From assembly GCA_905178155.1 (NCBI GenBank), contig CAJINV010000019.1:1224913-1288912 (forward strand): DNA of 64,000 bases, given 5' to 3'. The position numbers and the translations under genes are program-made. This document shows, one piece after another, positions 47,782 through 59,900 of the stretch; the stretch's first letter is position 1; each line of letters starts with the position of its first letter. The notes under the pieces were generated by a model. That model ran no database searches, was not told the origin of the DNA, and saw only the letters and a list, made by a program, of their open reading frames with translations. The DNA is from Amoebophrya sp. A120. Its lineage: Eukaryota; Sar; Dinophyceae; Syndiniales; Amoebophryaceae.

Positions 47782-50700
47782 TTGCCCCAGATGAGGCACC
47801 AGCACGACCACAAGAAAAGGTTCACTTACGTCAGACTTCTTCACCTCCCAGAGACCAAGCTCGCGATGCCCTGCCGCCTCATGCACCGGAACGTCCCGAC
47901 TTTCCGGAAAGAAGTGAGAAAGGTACTGCTAGTACCGCAGAAAAAATTTCATTTCTCGACCCGCGTCCTCGTTTTCCTTTCCGCCCTGAGCCTCTTGCTT
48001 TTTGTTTTTTCAGCCCGCGGACAAGAGGTTAACAAAGCAAGTGCAAGAGATGAACCTGCAAAAGCTGGAACTGCTGGGGTCCGCGAACTACTTGTGTCAG
48101 ACGCTCATCAACGACCACCTGAGCACGCTTCTAGCGGCCGCGCACTCTCCACCACCTTCGCAGAAAACGAGGTACATTTTAAGTATCAAGCGGCTGATAG
48201 TGTGGGGGAAGTTTATCCTGAGTAAAAACGTACCCACACCAGAGTCAGGATGGGGATTTTGCAACACAAACCTAGGAGTTTTGTGAGTCACGCATGACAA
48301 GTTGCACTCTGCAGTGTAGTGCAGGTTAGCAAGTGCAGCCGCGTCACAGATTCATCTGCTCATCCTGTTCACAGCATCACAAATTCCAAAACACGATTGA
48401 AAATGGCTCTCATGCGGATGCGCATTACAAGTCTTCCTGTCTTTGCAAATCTGCATTACAACTCTGGCGTGGCTACGTTTTTCCTCAGGATAAAGTTTAT
48501 TGGTGCCTCAGCTGCGGGATGTACCGGATCACTGGTGCGAAGAAGCACAGAAGTGATAGTACGGAGAGGGAGAACAAAGTTTACGGAAAAACAAACACAA
48601 AAACCGCGGTTTCCGTCGTGCTGCATGCAAAGGAGAGGAAAATTTTTACCATGTTCCACGCGGAACGGGCCTCTGAAGGCGTTGGAGACCAACATCACGA
48701 GGACAACGTCTTCGGGAAAGCCGAAGACCGCGCGTCCGTACGCCAGTGCCTGTGGTACCCCTTTCCCGGCGGGGGTGCGGCGGGGGAACGAGGTGAACAG
48801 GAGAAGGATGAGTTTGTTTCTTCGTCATCAGCATCACAAACAGTGCTTGGCGCGGAAAAGAAAGCGCTGAGAGAGATCCAACAGAACCTTGTGAGAGCTT
48901 GGGATAAAGAAAGCAAGGACAAAGCTGGAGCTGCTTCCGGTACTAGTAGTGCATCAGACGTCGTCGACTTCGAAGCAGATGAGCCTAGAAATTCCCTCGT
49001 CCTTCCCTGGGTGCGCGGGAAGGAAATTCGAATAGAAACAACACGACCGCCGGATAGTGGGGAGGAAGCGCCGTCATATTTCTCCTTCGCCAACTCCGCT
49101 GCATTGACGCAACCGCAAGGAAGTAGAAATCAGAGGAACAAAGAGCTTCTGACCACGAAGAAAATCACGATTTTGAAGCGAACCAAGAGAACGAATTCAT
49201 CTGCAGCAGGAGACAACAGCTCACGTACTACAGGGTCCTCTACTACACCAGCAGCTCCAGCTGCAGGAGATCAACATGATAATAAGCTTACAGAGTCCTC
49301 TACTTCTACTCCGCCTTCCTTCTACACTGCGACGGAGTACCAATCCGTTTTCGACGAGAACGAGAACTACTCGCCGCCCTTCCTGCCAAAACTCGATCCC
49401 CGGAACATTTTTGACAGTGACTGCGAGCGGTACTCGGAGCTTTTGCACGGGGAAATCCTGGCGCATTTCGGCTTGAGTGGATTGGGCAGCGACAGGTCAC
49501 TCGCACTGCTGGACTTGGTGGCCGCTTTTGATAGTGCAGCTGGTGATGTCCTCGACGGCCGTGGTGGTGGTGGGTCAACACCATCTTCTGCCAGTGAAAA
49601 GGTAAATATCTTCCAGCCAGAAGTACTGGCAGCGGCTGGGCTGGCGCTGCCGGGCGAACTGGCCGTCGTGCTGCAGGATCCGGATATCAAATGTAAAAAT
49701 GTCTGGGTCTGGAAGATTGCCAGGTTTGTCATGCATATTCTGAATGACCCTGACCCATGATGTCTGTGATGCATGCCCTAGCGTCACAGATTTTTAGAGG
49801 ACTTTGCGATGCCTCTACCGCATGAGAGAAGCCCTCCCCGTGTAGCACAAACTGGAGTCCTTTTGCTAGGCATGCAATAGAGATTTTTTTGGAATCGAAA
49901 GACAGCGTCACAGGTTACCACCTTCCAGACCCAGACATTTTCACATTTGATACCAAAAATGCCGGCACAATTTCTCCCATTAAATTTCGCCGCGGGTCAG
50001 AACTTCAGCATGCGCTTCGATTACGAATCAGAAGAGATTCTGCTCGGGACGATGAACCGAAAAGGGGATAATTATTTACCGGATGTCGCCAATCATCCAG
50101 TTCCAGCGGGAGGATTTGATGAAAACGTAGTTCTTGAGAAGAAAGTATCCAAGGGCGAATTGCTGGCGGTCAACAAGTACAGCGTTCCGCGGTCTTCAAG
50201 AACGACGCCGCCTTCGGATTCTCACGACGGAACAGAAGAAGTCAAGGGCTCGCCACAACAACTTTTCCGGCGCGTGAAGCTGAACGTCCAGTATTCCCCC
50301 ATCAAGACTCTGACACTACTACTCACGGAAGAGGGCGAGGTTTTCACGAACCTTGCGACGAAATTGGACGACATCGACCCGGTGTCCGGGAAAAACGCCG
50401 GCCAGACGGACAATGTTTGCGCGGAGACGAGTAGTAGAACTACGGATGAATATGATCAACAGTATGATGGCAGCATCAATCAAGGAGCTTTGTCGGACGA
50501 CGAGGACGACGAGGAAAGCAGTCTTTTCTTCCACCATGCAATTGCTGGAGCCGCAGGGTTATATCCTATGGGGCAAGGCGGGACCGGTGCAGCTGCTCTA
50601 TCTCTTGAAAACCAGCAGAGCCTATGGAAGTTTTGGGGCACGCAAACCGTGGACGACCTGGAGTGCGTCGGGTTTGAAGCCCATCTCTCCCGGAAGAGAA

Positions 50701-53700
50701 AACTGATTCTGTTTTTCGAGAAAGATGTCCTTGTCCAGATTGAGGTGCGGATTAGTGGGTCTACAGGACCACAAACGGGAGCAGGAGCGGCGGATGGAAG
50801 GGCCAAGATTTTGAGAACGCGGGTCAAGAATTTTAGGATTTCAACATCACTACCTGCTTTTGCAGAAAACCGAGATGAACAAGCGCCAAAAAGAACTCCT
50901 GTGCAATTTTCTTCATCCTTCCAGCTTCCCGAGTCCGAGTTTCAGCCGAAAGAAGAGTGGGGCTGCCGCAACTTCGAGCAGGAGGAGCGGGTTTTCAAGT
51001 CCCAAAACCTCCCTATGGAACTGTCAGGATTGAAATTGACAAAGTTGAAAAATTTGTGATGCATAAAACCGATACCAGTGGGAAGCCCAATTTCTAAGCG
51101 GTGCATGACAAATTTCGACGTCATCGAATTCCAGCTTCTCATGCTGTTTGGCGAAAGAAGGTATCCTTTGTCATTCTACTTTAGCAGCTCTATCCCAAAC
51201 CCGAAACAGGCTCACAGTCGACCTCTCTTGCAATCCCTGCAAGAGAGTCACTTCGTGCCTTGCATTTCATGCATCACAGATTAATATTTCAACTTTGTCG
51301 ATTTCAATCTTGACACACCCATACTCCCCCTGCCCGCGGAGCACTCCTACCAAAGTGTGATACTGGCGAAGAGTGCACGGCTGAAATCTTTAGCGTTCCA
51401 GGACTTGGAGAAAGCCGTGGGGGACGGCGGGGGAAGAAGAGGTGGAAGCGACGATCCGAGTAGAAATGATGGCGATCCACCCGACCATGCGAGGAGGACA
51501 GCATCATCATCGTCGTCTGACTCTCTCCTTGCAGGAGCCTTCAACTTCGAAAAGGCGCTTTTTGCGCTGCCCGGAGAGGTCGAGAAACTGACGAGGGTCC
51601 CGCTACCGCTATGAATTGCAAATATGTAGTCTGGGTCTGGTAACTTGTCATGGTAAATCTGAAGCATACAAAAATCTGTGTTGCATGAGTGCCAAAAGCT
51701 GTCCACTTTCGACCAAGTTCTGAGGCAGTTTCTCGCGCAGGATAGGCATGGTGGAGACCTCGCAGAGTCTGTCATGCTAAGTCCCGCATTCCAGACCTCA
51801 GCGGTCATGGAAAACCTGCATGACAAGTTGACACTCTTCCAGACCCAGACATATTTGCATTTGATAACCGCCCCAATTGAACGAGATCCAGCACCTCGAA
51901 TTTGACTACTCCGCGATAACGCACTCGCAAAAGGCACTGTCCCCCCGGTTCGTGAAATCGCACGGGCATTTCTTCATGAACGTGCCGAACGGGCTATCAC
52001 AATGAAAAACGCCCCCACCCCCGAACTTGGGAGCATTTGTATTGCAAACCTTTCCAACAGAAACACTCGCCCTCTTGCATCTAGCAGCATCACAGATTTC
52101 CAATCGTGAATAGCGAAAGTTTGTATTGCAACAGATCCCAGCAAGAGTGGCGCTTGTCATGCAAGCAATGCTATATACGCTTACGCTTACGCCTAGACTC
52201 TGCATCACAAAGATTCATATTCCTTTCATGCGTGACAAAAAGTTTTCATTCGGAAACTTCGCATCAAAAATTATTGCAACTTTGGGGGTGGGGGCATTTT
52301 TCACGGTAATACGGGCAGATGGCGTTAACTGCGAAGTCGGACACGGTTTTGTCGGAAAAACTTGGCTATCCTGTGCAAAAGTATCGTAGTCGTACTAATT
52401 GCAAATATGCATGACAAATCTCCTTCCTAAGGTAAAACAGCACTACAAATTCCACTTTTCTTATTGCTAAAATTAGTGATGCAATTTATACTAGTACGAT
52501 ACTTTTGCAATGCATATTGGCAAAGTCGACGCAACCTTCCTTGTCACAAACTACACCAACACCGGGCAACAGGAAATCGTGTCGAATGTCGCTTGGTCTT
52601 CAGGAGCTGCAGATGGAAGTAGAAGCAGTAGCACCAGCACAGCAGGAGCTTCACCTTCAACTACAAAGACCAAAACCGCGGAGTGTGTCGTGGAAAGTTT
52701 ACCCAGCCCGAGCTCTGCGGACATCGCGGATTTACGGCGGCAGGCGTCGTTTCGGGAGACGTTTGTCAAGGCCGTTGCACTGGTCGATCCCGCAAATGGT
52801 GCGGTCCGCGAGTGCAATTTGTTCTCTTTACAGATTGGGAAGGGGAGGATTCTGCACCTGTTTGTCGATGAGAAGGATCCGACAATTGTACGGAAAATCA
52901 TGCTGTTCCGCGGGCGACACCCCGACCAAGCGTTTTCCACGGTGGTTTTCCGGAATTGGAGAGTAGCTAGGCGGGAAAATGATGAAAGTGCAAATGCGCC
53001 CTCCGAGGAACTGCATAACGTGAAGTTTCTCCACCCGTCCCCGAGTTGGCACTGCCACAAGGTGGATACGAGTCAAGTAGGAGGAGAAGTAGAAGGCAGT
53101 GGGAGTGGCCCGGTGGAACTGGCATCAACATCCGAAGAAAATAAGCTTTCTCGCGAAGTAGATGATCACATCAAGATCCCACTGCACCACCGGTCCAGCG
53201 CTTTCAAAGACAGTCTGTTCGCGTTTTCCGGTGCTCTGGGGCAGTACCACTTGCTCGCGATTTATCACAGGAAAAAAGTGTTACAGTTACACATTTGTTG
53301 GAGTTTCTGCATCACAAAGTTGCTCGACATGGCAAAGAAAACCTGTGATGCGCAGACTATAAAGGAAAACACGTATGAAGTGAGGTTGGCAAGCATCTCC
53401 TGCATGACAGAGGTTGTCTGTCTTGCTTGTCTCCCATCAGAGTGTGTAACTGTAACACTTTTTTCTCACGATACGATTCCGCTTTTGTCCTTACCGGGGG
53501 AGCTGGATCTGCTCGTGAACAAAGACCGGGCGTTTGGACTCGACGCTGTGCGGGACTTATCCTTCTTCCATTTCGAATTTGCGGCGAGGAAGTACGATGG
53601 AGGAGGAGCGTCCTCGTTCGGAGCAGGATCTGGCGCCTCTTCCACCGCTTTATTTTCCAGAGAACCAGAACCACCAGGCAGAGGCATTGGTTCGCTCTTT

Positions 53701-56173
53701 CCGCTCTACCGCGGCCGACTGGCGGTGAATTTCGCGCGGAGGCTGTTCTACTTGACCGCACACAGCCGAGGTGCTGGTGGCTCAACGGCGGAAACGGCTT
53801 TGAGGCTTACAGTGGACGGCAGATACAACAGTAAATCCAAGGGAGTTTTCGTCGAGTTCAATGCCGCTGCGAAAAAACCGGGGAGAGCGTCAAGCTCGCC
53901 CTCGGCAGGCATACAAAACGGTGGAGAAGTCACCGAAAACGAGAACAACTACTGCTTTTCCTACGCATTAGAGGCAGACGGAGAACAAGATGGCACTTTT
54001 TCGGGCACAAAGCTCCTGCGCGAAATCGAAAAGAACGACAATAATTTTCTTCATTTCGTCGAATCCAGAACCATTCTCCTCAATGCGCGGGAAACGGAAT
54101 GCTACGTCTGGGCTTTAAATCTCGACAGAAAATCCAATAGTCTCCTCCTCTACATCTCCATCGAGGACGGGGACGTGGTGCAGGTTGAACATCCCAACAG
54201 CCGTATCCTGAGCAAAAACGTCCCCAGTTGCTAAATCTGCAACACAAATCCCCAGGAATTGGGAGTTGTGCATGACAAGTTTCCATCTGCAGTGTATGGC
54301 AAGGGAAGCAGCATGAGAAAGCCATTGATTTTGTCATCCTGTTTACGGCATTACAGATGCCAAAGCACGACTGGAAATGCCCTTCATGGGGATGCGCGTT
54401 ACAAATGTTCTTGTCATCGCACATTTGCATGACAAGTGGGAACGTTTTTGCAAAGGATAAGCCGTCAAGCGTTCGAAGTTTTTGATTTCGATCGGCACCC
54501 GGGGAAATTCGAGTTCAAAACGCCCTCGGTGGAGACCTGCCCGCCCGCGAAGGAAGACCGATTTCACTTGTTTGAGTCGCCCTTGGAGCTCGGCGCGCGG
54601 AGCAGCGACGAGGAGACAAGTGGGTCTTCTGGAATGATGTCGTCGTCGTCGACATCGTCGTTGTCCACCTCATCGTCTTCTGGACTGCAGACCCCTATTC
54701 TCGGCCCGGCGCTCTCCGCGTTGGAGCGAAGCGGCGTGAAAAACAGCGCACCACCAGTGAGTTTAATCGCGGCGCCGCTGGAATGGCCGAAGTTGGCGGA
54801 GCACTTTAGGAACCTGTGTGGTCCTCGTGGTCCTCGAGGAAGTGGCACATCAGAAACGAGCGACGATGAGGTGGGTACGACCGCGGAAGTAGGTGGAAAA
54901 AGCGACCCGTGCAGAGCAAACCGGGTGACAAGAAACGTAGCAACCTCCAAAACGGTGGTGACAGCGCCATCGCAGGAGGACCAAGCTGCGCATGAGCAAA
55001 CTGCTCAGCAACTACAACAGCAGACCGCTCAATCTGTGCAGCCAAATGCAGCTGCAGCCACCACAACAGCAAATGAAGAGTTAGTGGACGACAGTCCAGC
55101 CACTCTAAATGCCATCTCTACGTCAACCGAGGCCACCAGTGCGAGCGCCCGGGCGGTCGCGAACGCGCTGGATGGGCCGCCAGGATATGCATTGCAAATA
55201 TGTCTGGGTCTGGAAAGTTCCGATGCTAATGCCCGAATGATACGCAACCTGTATTAGGAGGCCGTGCATGTTCTTGACAAGTTTCTGAGCGGCTATGTCT
55301 TGCGTGAACCGCATGACAAGTGGCCTTTTTGCGTGACAAACAAGTGGCACTGTAGCGCGCCAAGCATGACAGACTTTTCTGTCTTGTCGGCCAAGCATGA
55401 CAGACTTGCATTCTTCCAGACATCCAGGGATATTTGCACTGGATACAGGAGACCATACTACAACCGCTCCATCCGACGATTTCCGTGGTCCGTTGTCCCA
55501 CTTGCTCTTCAATTCCGCTTTTCAATTCGATTTCACCAGTGTCTTCTCTCCCCAGTACGCCCAACACGAGCACAAAACCCAACTGACCAGCTTCGACGAA
55601 AACAGGAACCAAAAACCGGCAAAAAGCCACGGCACGGTTGTGGTTGATTACCAAAATAGACGGTTGTTCATCGACAGTTACGCCGACCATTTAGGGTCCG
55701 CGGGGACGGGGTACAACAGTAATGTGCAAACCCAGTTGCTATTGCAGGAAAACGGAAAACAATCGTTCACCTTTCTGAAGACCAGAAAGGGGGAGAAGTG
55801 TGTGGAGTTCGATTTGGAGAGAAATACTTTGAGTAAAGAAGCCAATATCGAAAACGGGTTTGGCCTTACGCATATGCGGGAGGATAAGAAGACGCAGACC
55901 TACCCGCATCTGCGCAAGTTCAACGTGCGGGACATCGTCGCCTATGCTGACGTAGAGTTGACCAGGTTGACGCACATGGAGATACCAAGACGAGGGGTGA
56001 ATGTGGATATCCGGAACTGGAGGAAGATTCCATCGAGTGGCGGGAGTGCTGACAATTTTCTCAGCCTGATCAAGCCAAAGCTGGCTTTTGACCCGGATAA
56101 TCAAAGTTGTGAAAAGTCGCCAACGGTGTTGACGCGGGCGCATTGGACCTTGGCGGATGTGTTTCTCGCATGA
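47782..56173 (+). CDS. 2012-aa predicted membrane-anchored protein, ten exons separated only by introner elements
   Basis: Exons 47782-48213, 48498-49684, 49958-51013, 51329-51609, 51872-51994, 52317-52366, 52522-53262, 53479-54203, 54465-55185, 55451-56173; sum 6039 nt, an exact multiple of three. I do not recognise the family. A short basic N-terminus is followed by one hydrophobic segment at about residues 61-77 (VLVFLSALSLLLFVFS), read as a signal anchor, so the remaining ~1930 residues would be lumenal or extracellular. That part alternates beta-rich blocks (KLNVQYSPIKTLTLLLTEEG, RKLILFFEKDVLVQIEVRI, TECYVWALNLDRKSNSLLLY) with Ser/Thr/Gly/Gln-rich linkers. All nine interruptions have inverted repeats, and eight keep perfect 5-bp target repeats, so the frame is well constrained. 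No GT-AG intron is needed. An earlier exon or alternative ATG cannot be excluded. Confidence 0.8.
48214..48492. mobile_element. Introner element D-2 (family D, 279 bp)
   Basis: TATCCTGAGTAAAAACGTAC pairs with GCTACGTTTTTCCTCAGGATA. Perfect target repeat AAGTT. Removal joins DSVGEV to YWCLSCGMYR in frame. Confidence 0.92.
49685..49952. mobile_element. Introner element A-8 (family A, 268 bp)
   Basis: Strong family A ends bounded by TATC/GATA, but the flanks CCGGA/CCAAA match at only 3 of 5. Removal joins VVLQDPE to MPAQFLPL in frame. Confidence 0.88.
51014..51323. mobile_element. Introner element G-1 (family G, 310 bp)
   Basis: Inverted ends share GATTGAAATYGACAAAGTTG, bounded by TATGG/CCATA. 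Perfect target repeat CTCCC. Removal joins FKSQNL to PLPAEHSYQSV in frame. Confidence 0.9.
51610..51866. mobile_element. Introner element A-9 (family A, 257 bp)
   Basis: Family A ends, perfect target repeat ACCGC. Its internal sequence is very close to A-12 over nearly the full length and in the same orientation. Removal joins TRVPLP to PQLNEIQHLEF in frame. Confidence 0.92.
51995..52311. mobile_element. Introner element E-1 (family E, 317 bp)
   Basis: TATCACAATGAAAAACGCCC with a C-rich tract pairs with GGGGGCATTTTTCACGGTAATA. Perfect target repeat CGGGC. Removal joins MNVPNG to QMALTAKSDT in frame. Confidence 0.9.
52367..52516. mobile_element. Introner element F-1 (family F, 150 bp, shortest)
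   Basis: TATCCTGTGCAAAAGTATCG pairs with CGATACTTTTGCAATGCATA; the inverted repeats reach about 40 nt inwards, so about half of the element is terminal repeat. Perfect target repeat TTGGC. Removal joins LSEKLG to KVDATFLVTNY in frame. Confidence 0.9.
53263..53473. mobile_element. Introner element C-2 (family C, 211 bp)
   Basis: Ends GTGTTACAGTTACACA / GTGTAACTGTAACAC, perfect target repeat CGATT, exactly as long as C-1. The internals are the reverse complement of C-1. Because it happens to be open in this frame, an uncorrected reading would insert ~70 foreign residues. Removal joins YHLLAI to PLLSLPGELD. Confidence 0.92.
54204..54459. mobile_element. Introner element D-3 (family D, 256 bp)
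   Basis: TATCCTGAGCAAAAACGTCC pairs with GGAACGTTTTTGCAAAGGATA. Perfect target repeat AGCCG. Removal joins VEHPNSR to QAFEVFDFD in frame. Confidence 0.9.
55186..55445. mobile_element. Introner element A-10 (family A, 260 bp)
   Basis: Strong 5' family A end; the 3' end is partly eroded (TTCCAGACATCCAGGGATA) but the target repeat CAGGA is perfect. Removal joins LDGPPG to DHTTTAPSDDF in frame. Confidence 0.9.
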
Positions 56174-56990
56174 TAGAGAACTACTACTGCAAGAAATAGA
56201 AAATATCTATTCCTTCGGGCAAAAAGTTTGGTGTATTGGAATCGGGAAAAATGAAACAACAGCACCTTCGCAGAAGATCTAGTGCAATTTTAGTGCTCCT
56301 CGCACACGGGCCCGGACTCGATCCCGCCTGGGTAAGAATGGCGCGAGTTGTGTGAAAAGATAGATTTGGTGGCTTGTTGATTTTTTTTGCGTTGGTGTTC
56401 TGGAAAAAGGAAAAATGCTCAATATTTTTGGGCTGCCGTGAAGATATCCACTGTAGATCCATTGTCGATCTTTTCACATCCTAAAACCCTTGGTTTACAA
56501 ACTAAGTTGCATACTCATAAACAGAAGTTCAAATAACTTTTGGGGGATCATGCGGTTTGCCAGCAGACGCCGTGTTTTCGCGACTACCACCTCTAGAGGC
56601 TTTTGCTTTCTCTCAAAGCTCCTGGCGTTGATTTTTGCGCGAGATACAGAAAATCTGTGACTAATTCCGAAGGCGGAACTCTGTTACGCTGTGCTCAAGA
56701 ACTTTCCCCCGAGCCCAAAGTCGGCAATTATTTTCACCATGTTCGTCTGGCATTCGGGTGCACTTGTTTGCACAGGGTGACGCATGCGTCAGGTGTATAA
56801 ATGCGGGCGGTACTACGTTGGCTTAAAAATAACAGGACCACATTTAGTACAGGAGTCACATTCGTCTGTTTTGCGCACAGAAATTCAATATCAACATCCT
56901 ATTGACATCAGCAGTAGAAAAAAAAAATTCAAACGACTACATAAACTTCACGCCACACTCGACCGACCAAAAATCAAGACAAAAGTCAAC
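56174..56990. other. Intergenic spacer
   Basis: About 0.8 kb between the stop at 56171-56173 and the next ATG. No coding exon or element ends recognised. It should contain the 3' end of the upstream gene and the promoter of the MYND gene. Confidence 0.5.
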
Positions 56991-59900
56991 ATGTCTCTCT
57001 TCCATTCCGTCGCTGTGCTCCTCCCGGAGGAGGTGCAGGACTTAGTTTGGGACTTTCTCCTCCCGACGGAAAAGCTCTACTACCCGCCAAAGACCATCAA
57101 GAATTACGTGGACGAGCACATGTACCAGATGCCGCCGAACCAGGTGCAGCAGTTGCTGCACAAACAAAAGCACTTTCCCCACCGACTGCAGGAACACGAG
57201 CGGCAGTTTCTGCAGCAGCGCGCGATGCAGCAATTTCAGCAGGACGAGATGGACAAGGCGTACGCAAAGGACCCGTGGAATTTGTCCGGTGGCAGCATGA
57301 TGGACTTCGATATCGGCTCCATGATGGACGCGCGCGACATGCAAAAATCGCTGCAGAAACTCCGCAGACAAGACTGGCGGTTTTTGGAGGAGGAAGGGAG
57401 TGGGAAGAAGATCACGGCGAATGATCATGCTGAAAACGACAAGAAGAAAACGCTCTCGTCGTCTATTGTTCCGCCCTTTCCGCCGAGGAAAAAATCGCTG
57501 GTGAAAAAGCAGTACCAGTACGAATTGCACCGGGTGGTTTTCGTCTCCCAGATGCAGAGGGCGGCGGGGCTGGACGCGGTCAGAATCAAGTTGGACGGGG
57601 TGAAGGCGAGCAACTTGCTGCAGGCGAACGAGCTGGAGATGGTGATGGTATCCAAAGGAAAAATCCCCCCACCCCATATCGAAATGGAAATCTGTGATGC
57701 GGGATTTGTGTACACAAATCGGCTTTGTATTGCAGGAAGGTATCGCGGCCAGATCCCCAGGCTATGCAGGGGCGTATCGGTCTAGTTGTTCAGCATGGCA
57801 AACGGCTCCGCTTTAGGCCCAACAGCATGACAAATCGCCTCCATAATGGGGGCGAAGCTTTTGCCCTTGTCTTCTTGCAAGACGCATGACATTTGTGACC
57901 TCAGCGTGTTGGGGGTGAGGGACCCCCAACGAGGCCTACGGATATCAGGTGGAATTAAGGCTCAAATCAGCAATGCAAATCTTCGGGAACTTTGCTTTTC
58001 AATATGGGGAGGGGGGATTTTTCACTTTGATAGATGGAGGGCACAGGTTTGAAAGAACCTCCTCAACCTTTTCTGACTCCAAACGACAAGAAGAAGCTCC
58101 AGGAAATCGCGAGAGACGTGAAAAAAAATCTCAAAGAGAGCGAAAAGGAGAAAGAGCGGCAGGCCCGGGAGCAGAAAGAGGACTGGGCAGAGATGCTGAT
58201 GCCCAATGCGGCCTTTTCCGGTCGTGGTAGTCACGAAGATGATGTTGACAATGCAGATGAACAAGAAGACTACCGCCCGGACACCAAATTCCCAGCGGAC
58301 ATGCTGCTGGAGTCTCTTCTATCCATCCGGCCATCCGGGTTCGGGGAAACGGACGACTTTTGCGCGGAACTCCTGCGGAGGGAAGGTTTTGCCTGCTCAC
58401 CAGAGGCGGTGGCGTTTTTTGACTACACAAAATATGTACAGCCAGCGCGAGTATTTGTTCACGAAGACCAAAAAACAGCACCGACTTGTAGCAGAAATCG
58501 GAATTTTTATCCAAAGAAGCAGACCGAGGTAGAGAACGAGCCGAAGACTCTGGTGTTGAAAGCGCGGATGCTTCTCGCTCAGAAAATTTCCAAAAAGTGC
58601 ATGGATGTCTTCTACCTGTGGCAGCATCAGCGCATGAAGGGCGGGGATCCGGACGACGGCTACCGCGTGGCGTGCGAGTTTGCGTTATCAAATGCAAATA
58701 TGTCTGGGTCTGGAAGATTCCGAGATTTGTGATGCAGTTTATCCAAGCTCCACCAAGTCTGCAATGCAGGGTCTAGCATCACAGGATCTGCAGCCCCTTG
58801 GTGATGCCTGTTCGACATGACAAATGCCATCTCAGCATGGCCAGAAATGGGCACCTTTTGCAAGTCGCGCAACACAGATTTTTGTACGATCCGCAACATG
58901 CATCACAAGTTCGAATCCTTCCAGACCCAGACATATTTGCAATGCATATGCGTGGGAGTGCTACAACTCGTTCGGGGTGACGGAGAAGCTGGAACAGGGG
59001 TTCGATGTGGTCGAGGTTGAGAAGAATGCGACAGTGGAACATCAAGGGAATCAGGCCGCGTACCGGCTGGTTTTCGACGTACACAAAGGAGCTCATCGTG
59101 CCAGTTCTCCTGGTGCCGACGTCGAAAACGCAGCAGATGTGCCGGCGAAGCAGAAGGCTGCACTATCAGAAACCGCGGTCAACACCACCAGTGCCGTGGC
59201 CAGTCCGTCGGATCATGTCAGTCCGGTTGATGAGGCTGTACAGCCCGCGGGAGGTGGGAATAAACGGGAAAGCGCGAAGACGGAACGAGATGAAGAAACT
59301 CCTGAGAAGAAAAAGGAATCTTCGTGCGGAAAATCTAAATCAGCGGCTCCAGATTGTGTTGGTGTAACAAGTTTCATTTATCCGGTCGCGCACTGCGTCA
59401 CTTGTGGTGCAGGCGGAACAGTTCCAGGGCGAGTTGTGAAGAACGAGACTTCTGCCGAAATAAACCTCTCCAGCAACAGAACGACACACAACCTGATTTC
59501 CCCTCTGATGCACTTCACGTGCCCGCCGTGCGGGAAGAAGTACGCCGTTTGCGACCAGATTTGTCAGAAGAAGTTTTGGAAGCTGCACAAGCAGAACCAC
59601 GACAAAGTGCAGCAGTTGTACTGTAGCAGCTGCGGGAAAGAGAAAGATGACCCATCGGAAGAGTTGAAGAAGTTTTCCTGTCAGGACGAGGATTTTTACG
59701 TGAAGGCCCCGCAGGGATTGGGCCAAAAATCCTTCACGTTCTACGCCTGCAACAAGAGCTGCCAGAAAAGTTTGTGGAAAAAGCACAAAGAGAGCGGGTA
59801 CAAGGCTCTAGTCGGGTTTTCTGCAGGGAAAAAGAAAGACCAAACGAAGATGAATAACGGGCTTTTCGCACCGAACAGCAGATCGGCAAGTACTTCTGAT

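Noticed and set aside
48012-48170. Alternative exon in another frame (KQVQEMNLQKLELL) between 48012 and 48170
   Set aside because: It reads like a helix, but the 47782 frame runs unbroken through this stretch and joins the downstream frame exactly after element D-2.
53263-53473. Continuous open frame through element C-2 as genuine protein sequence
   Set aside because: The insertion has paired ends, perfect CGATT repeats and a near-identical copy in another gene, and similar elements must be removed elsewhere for frame.
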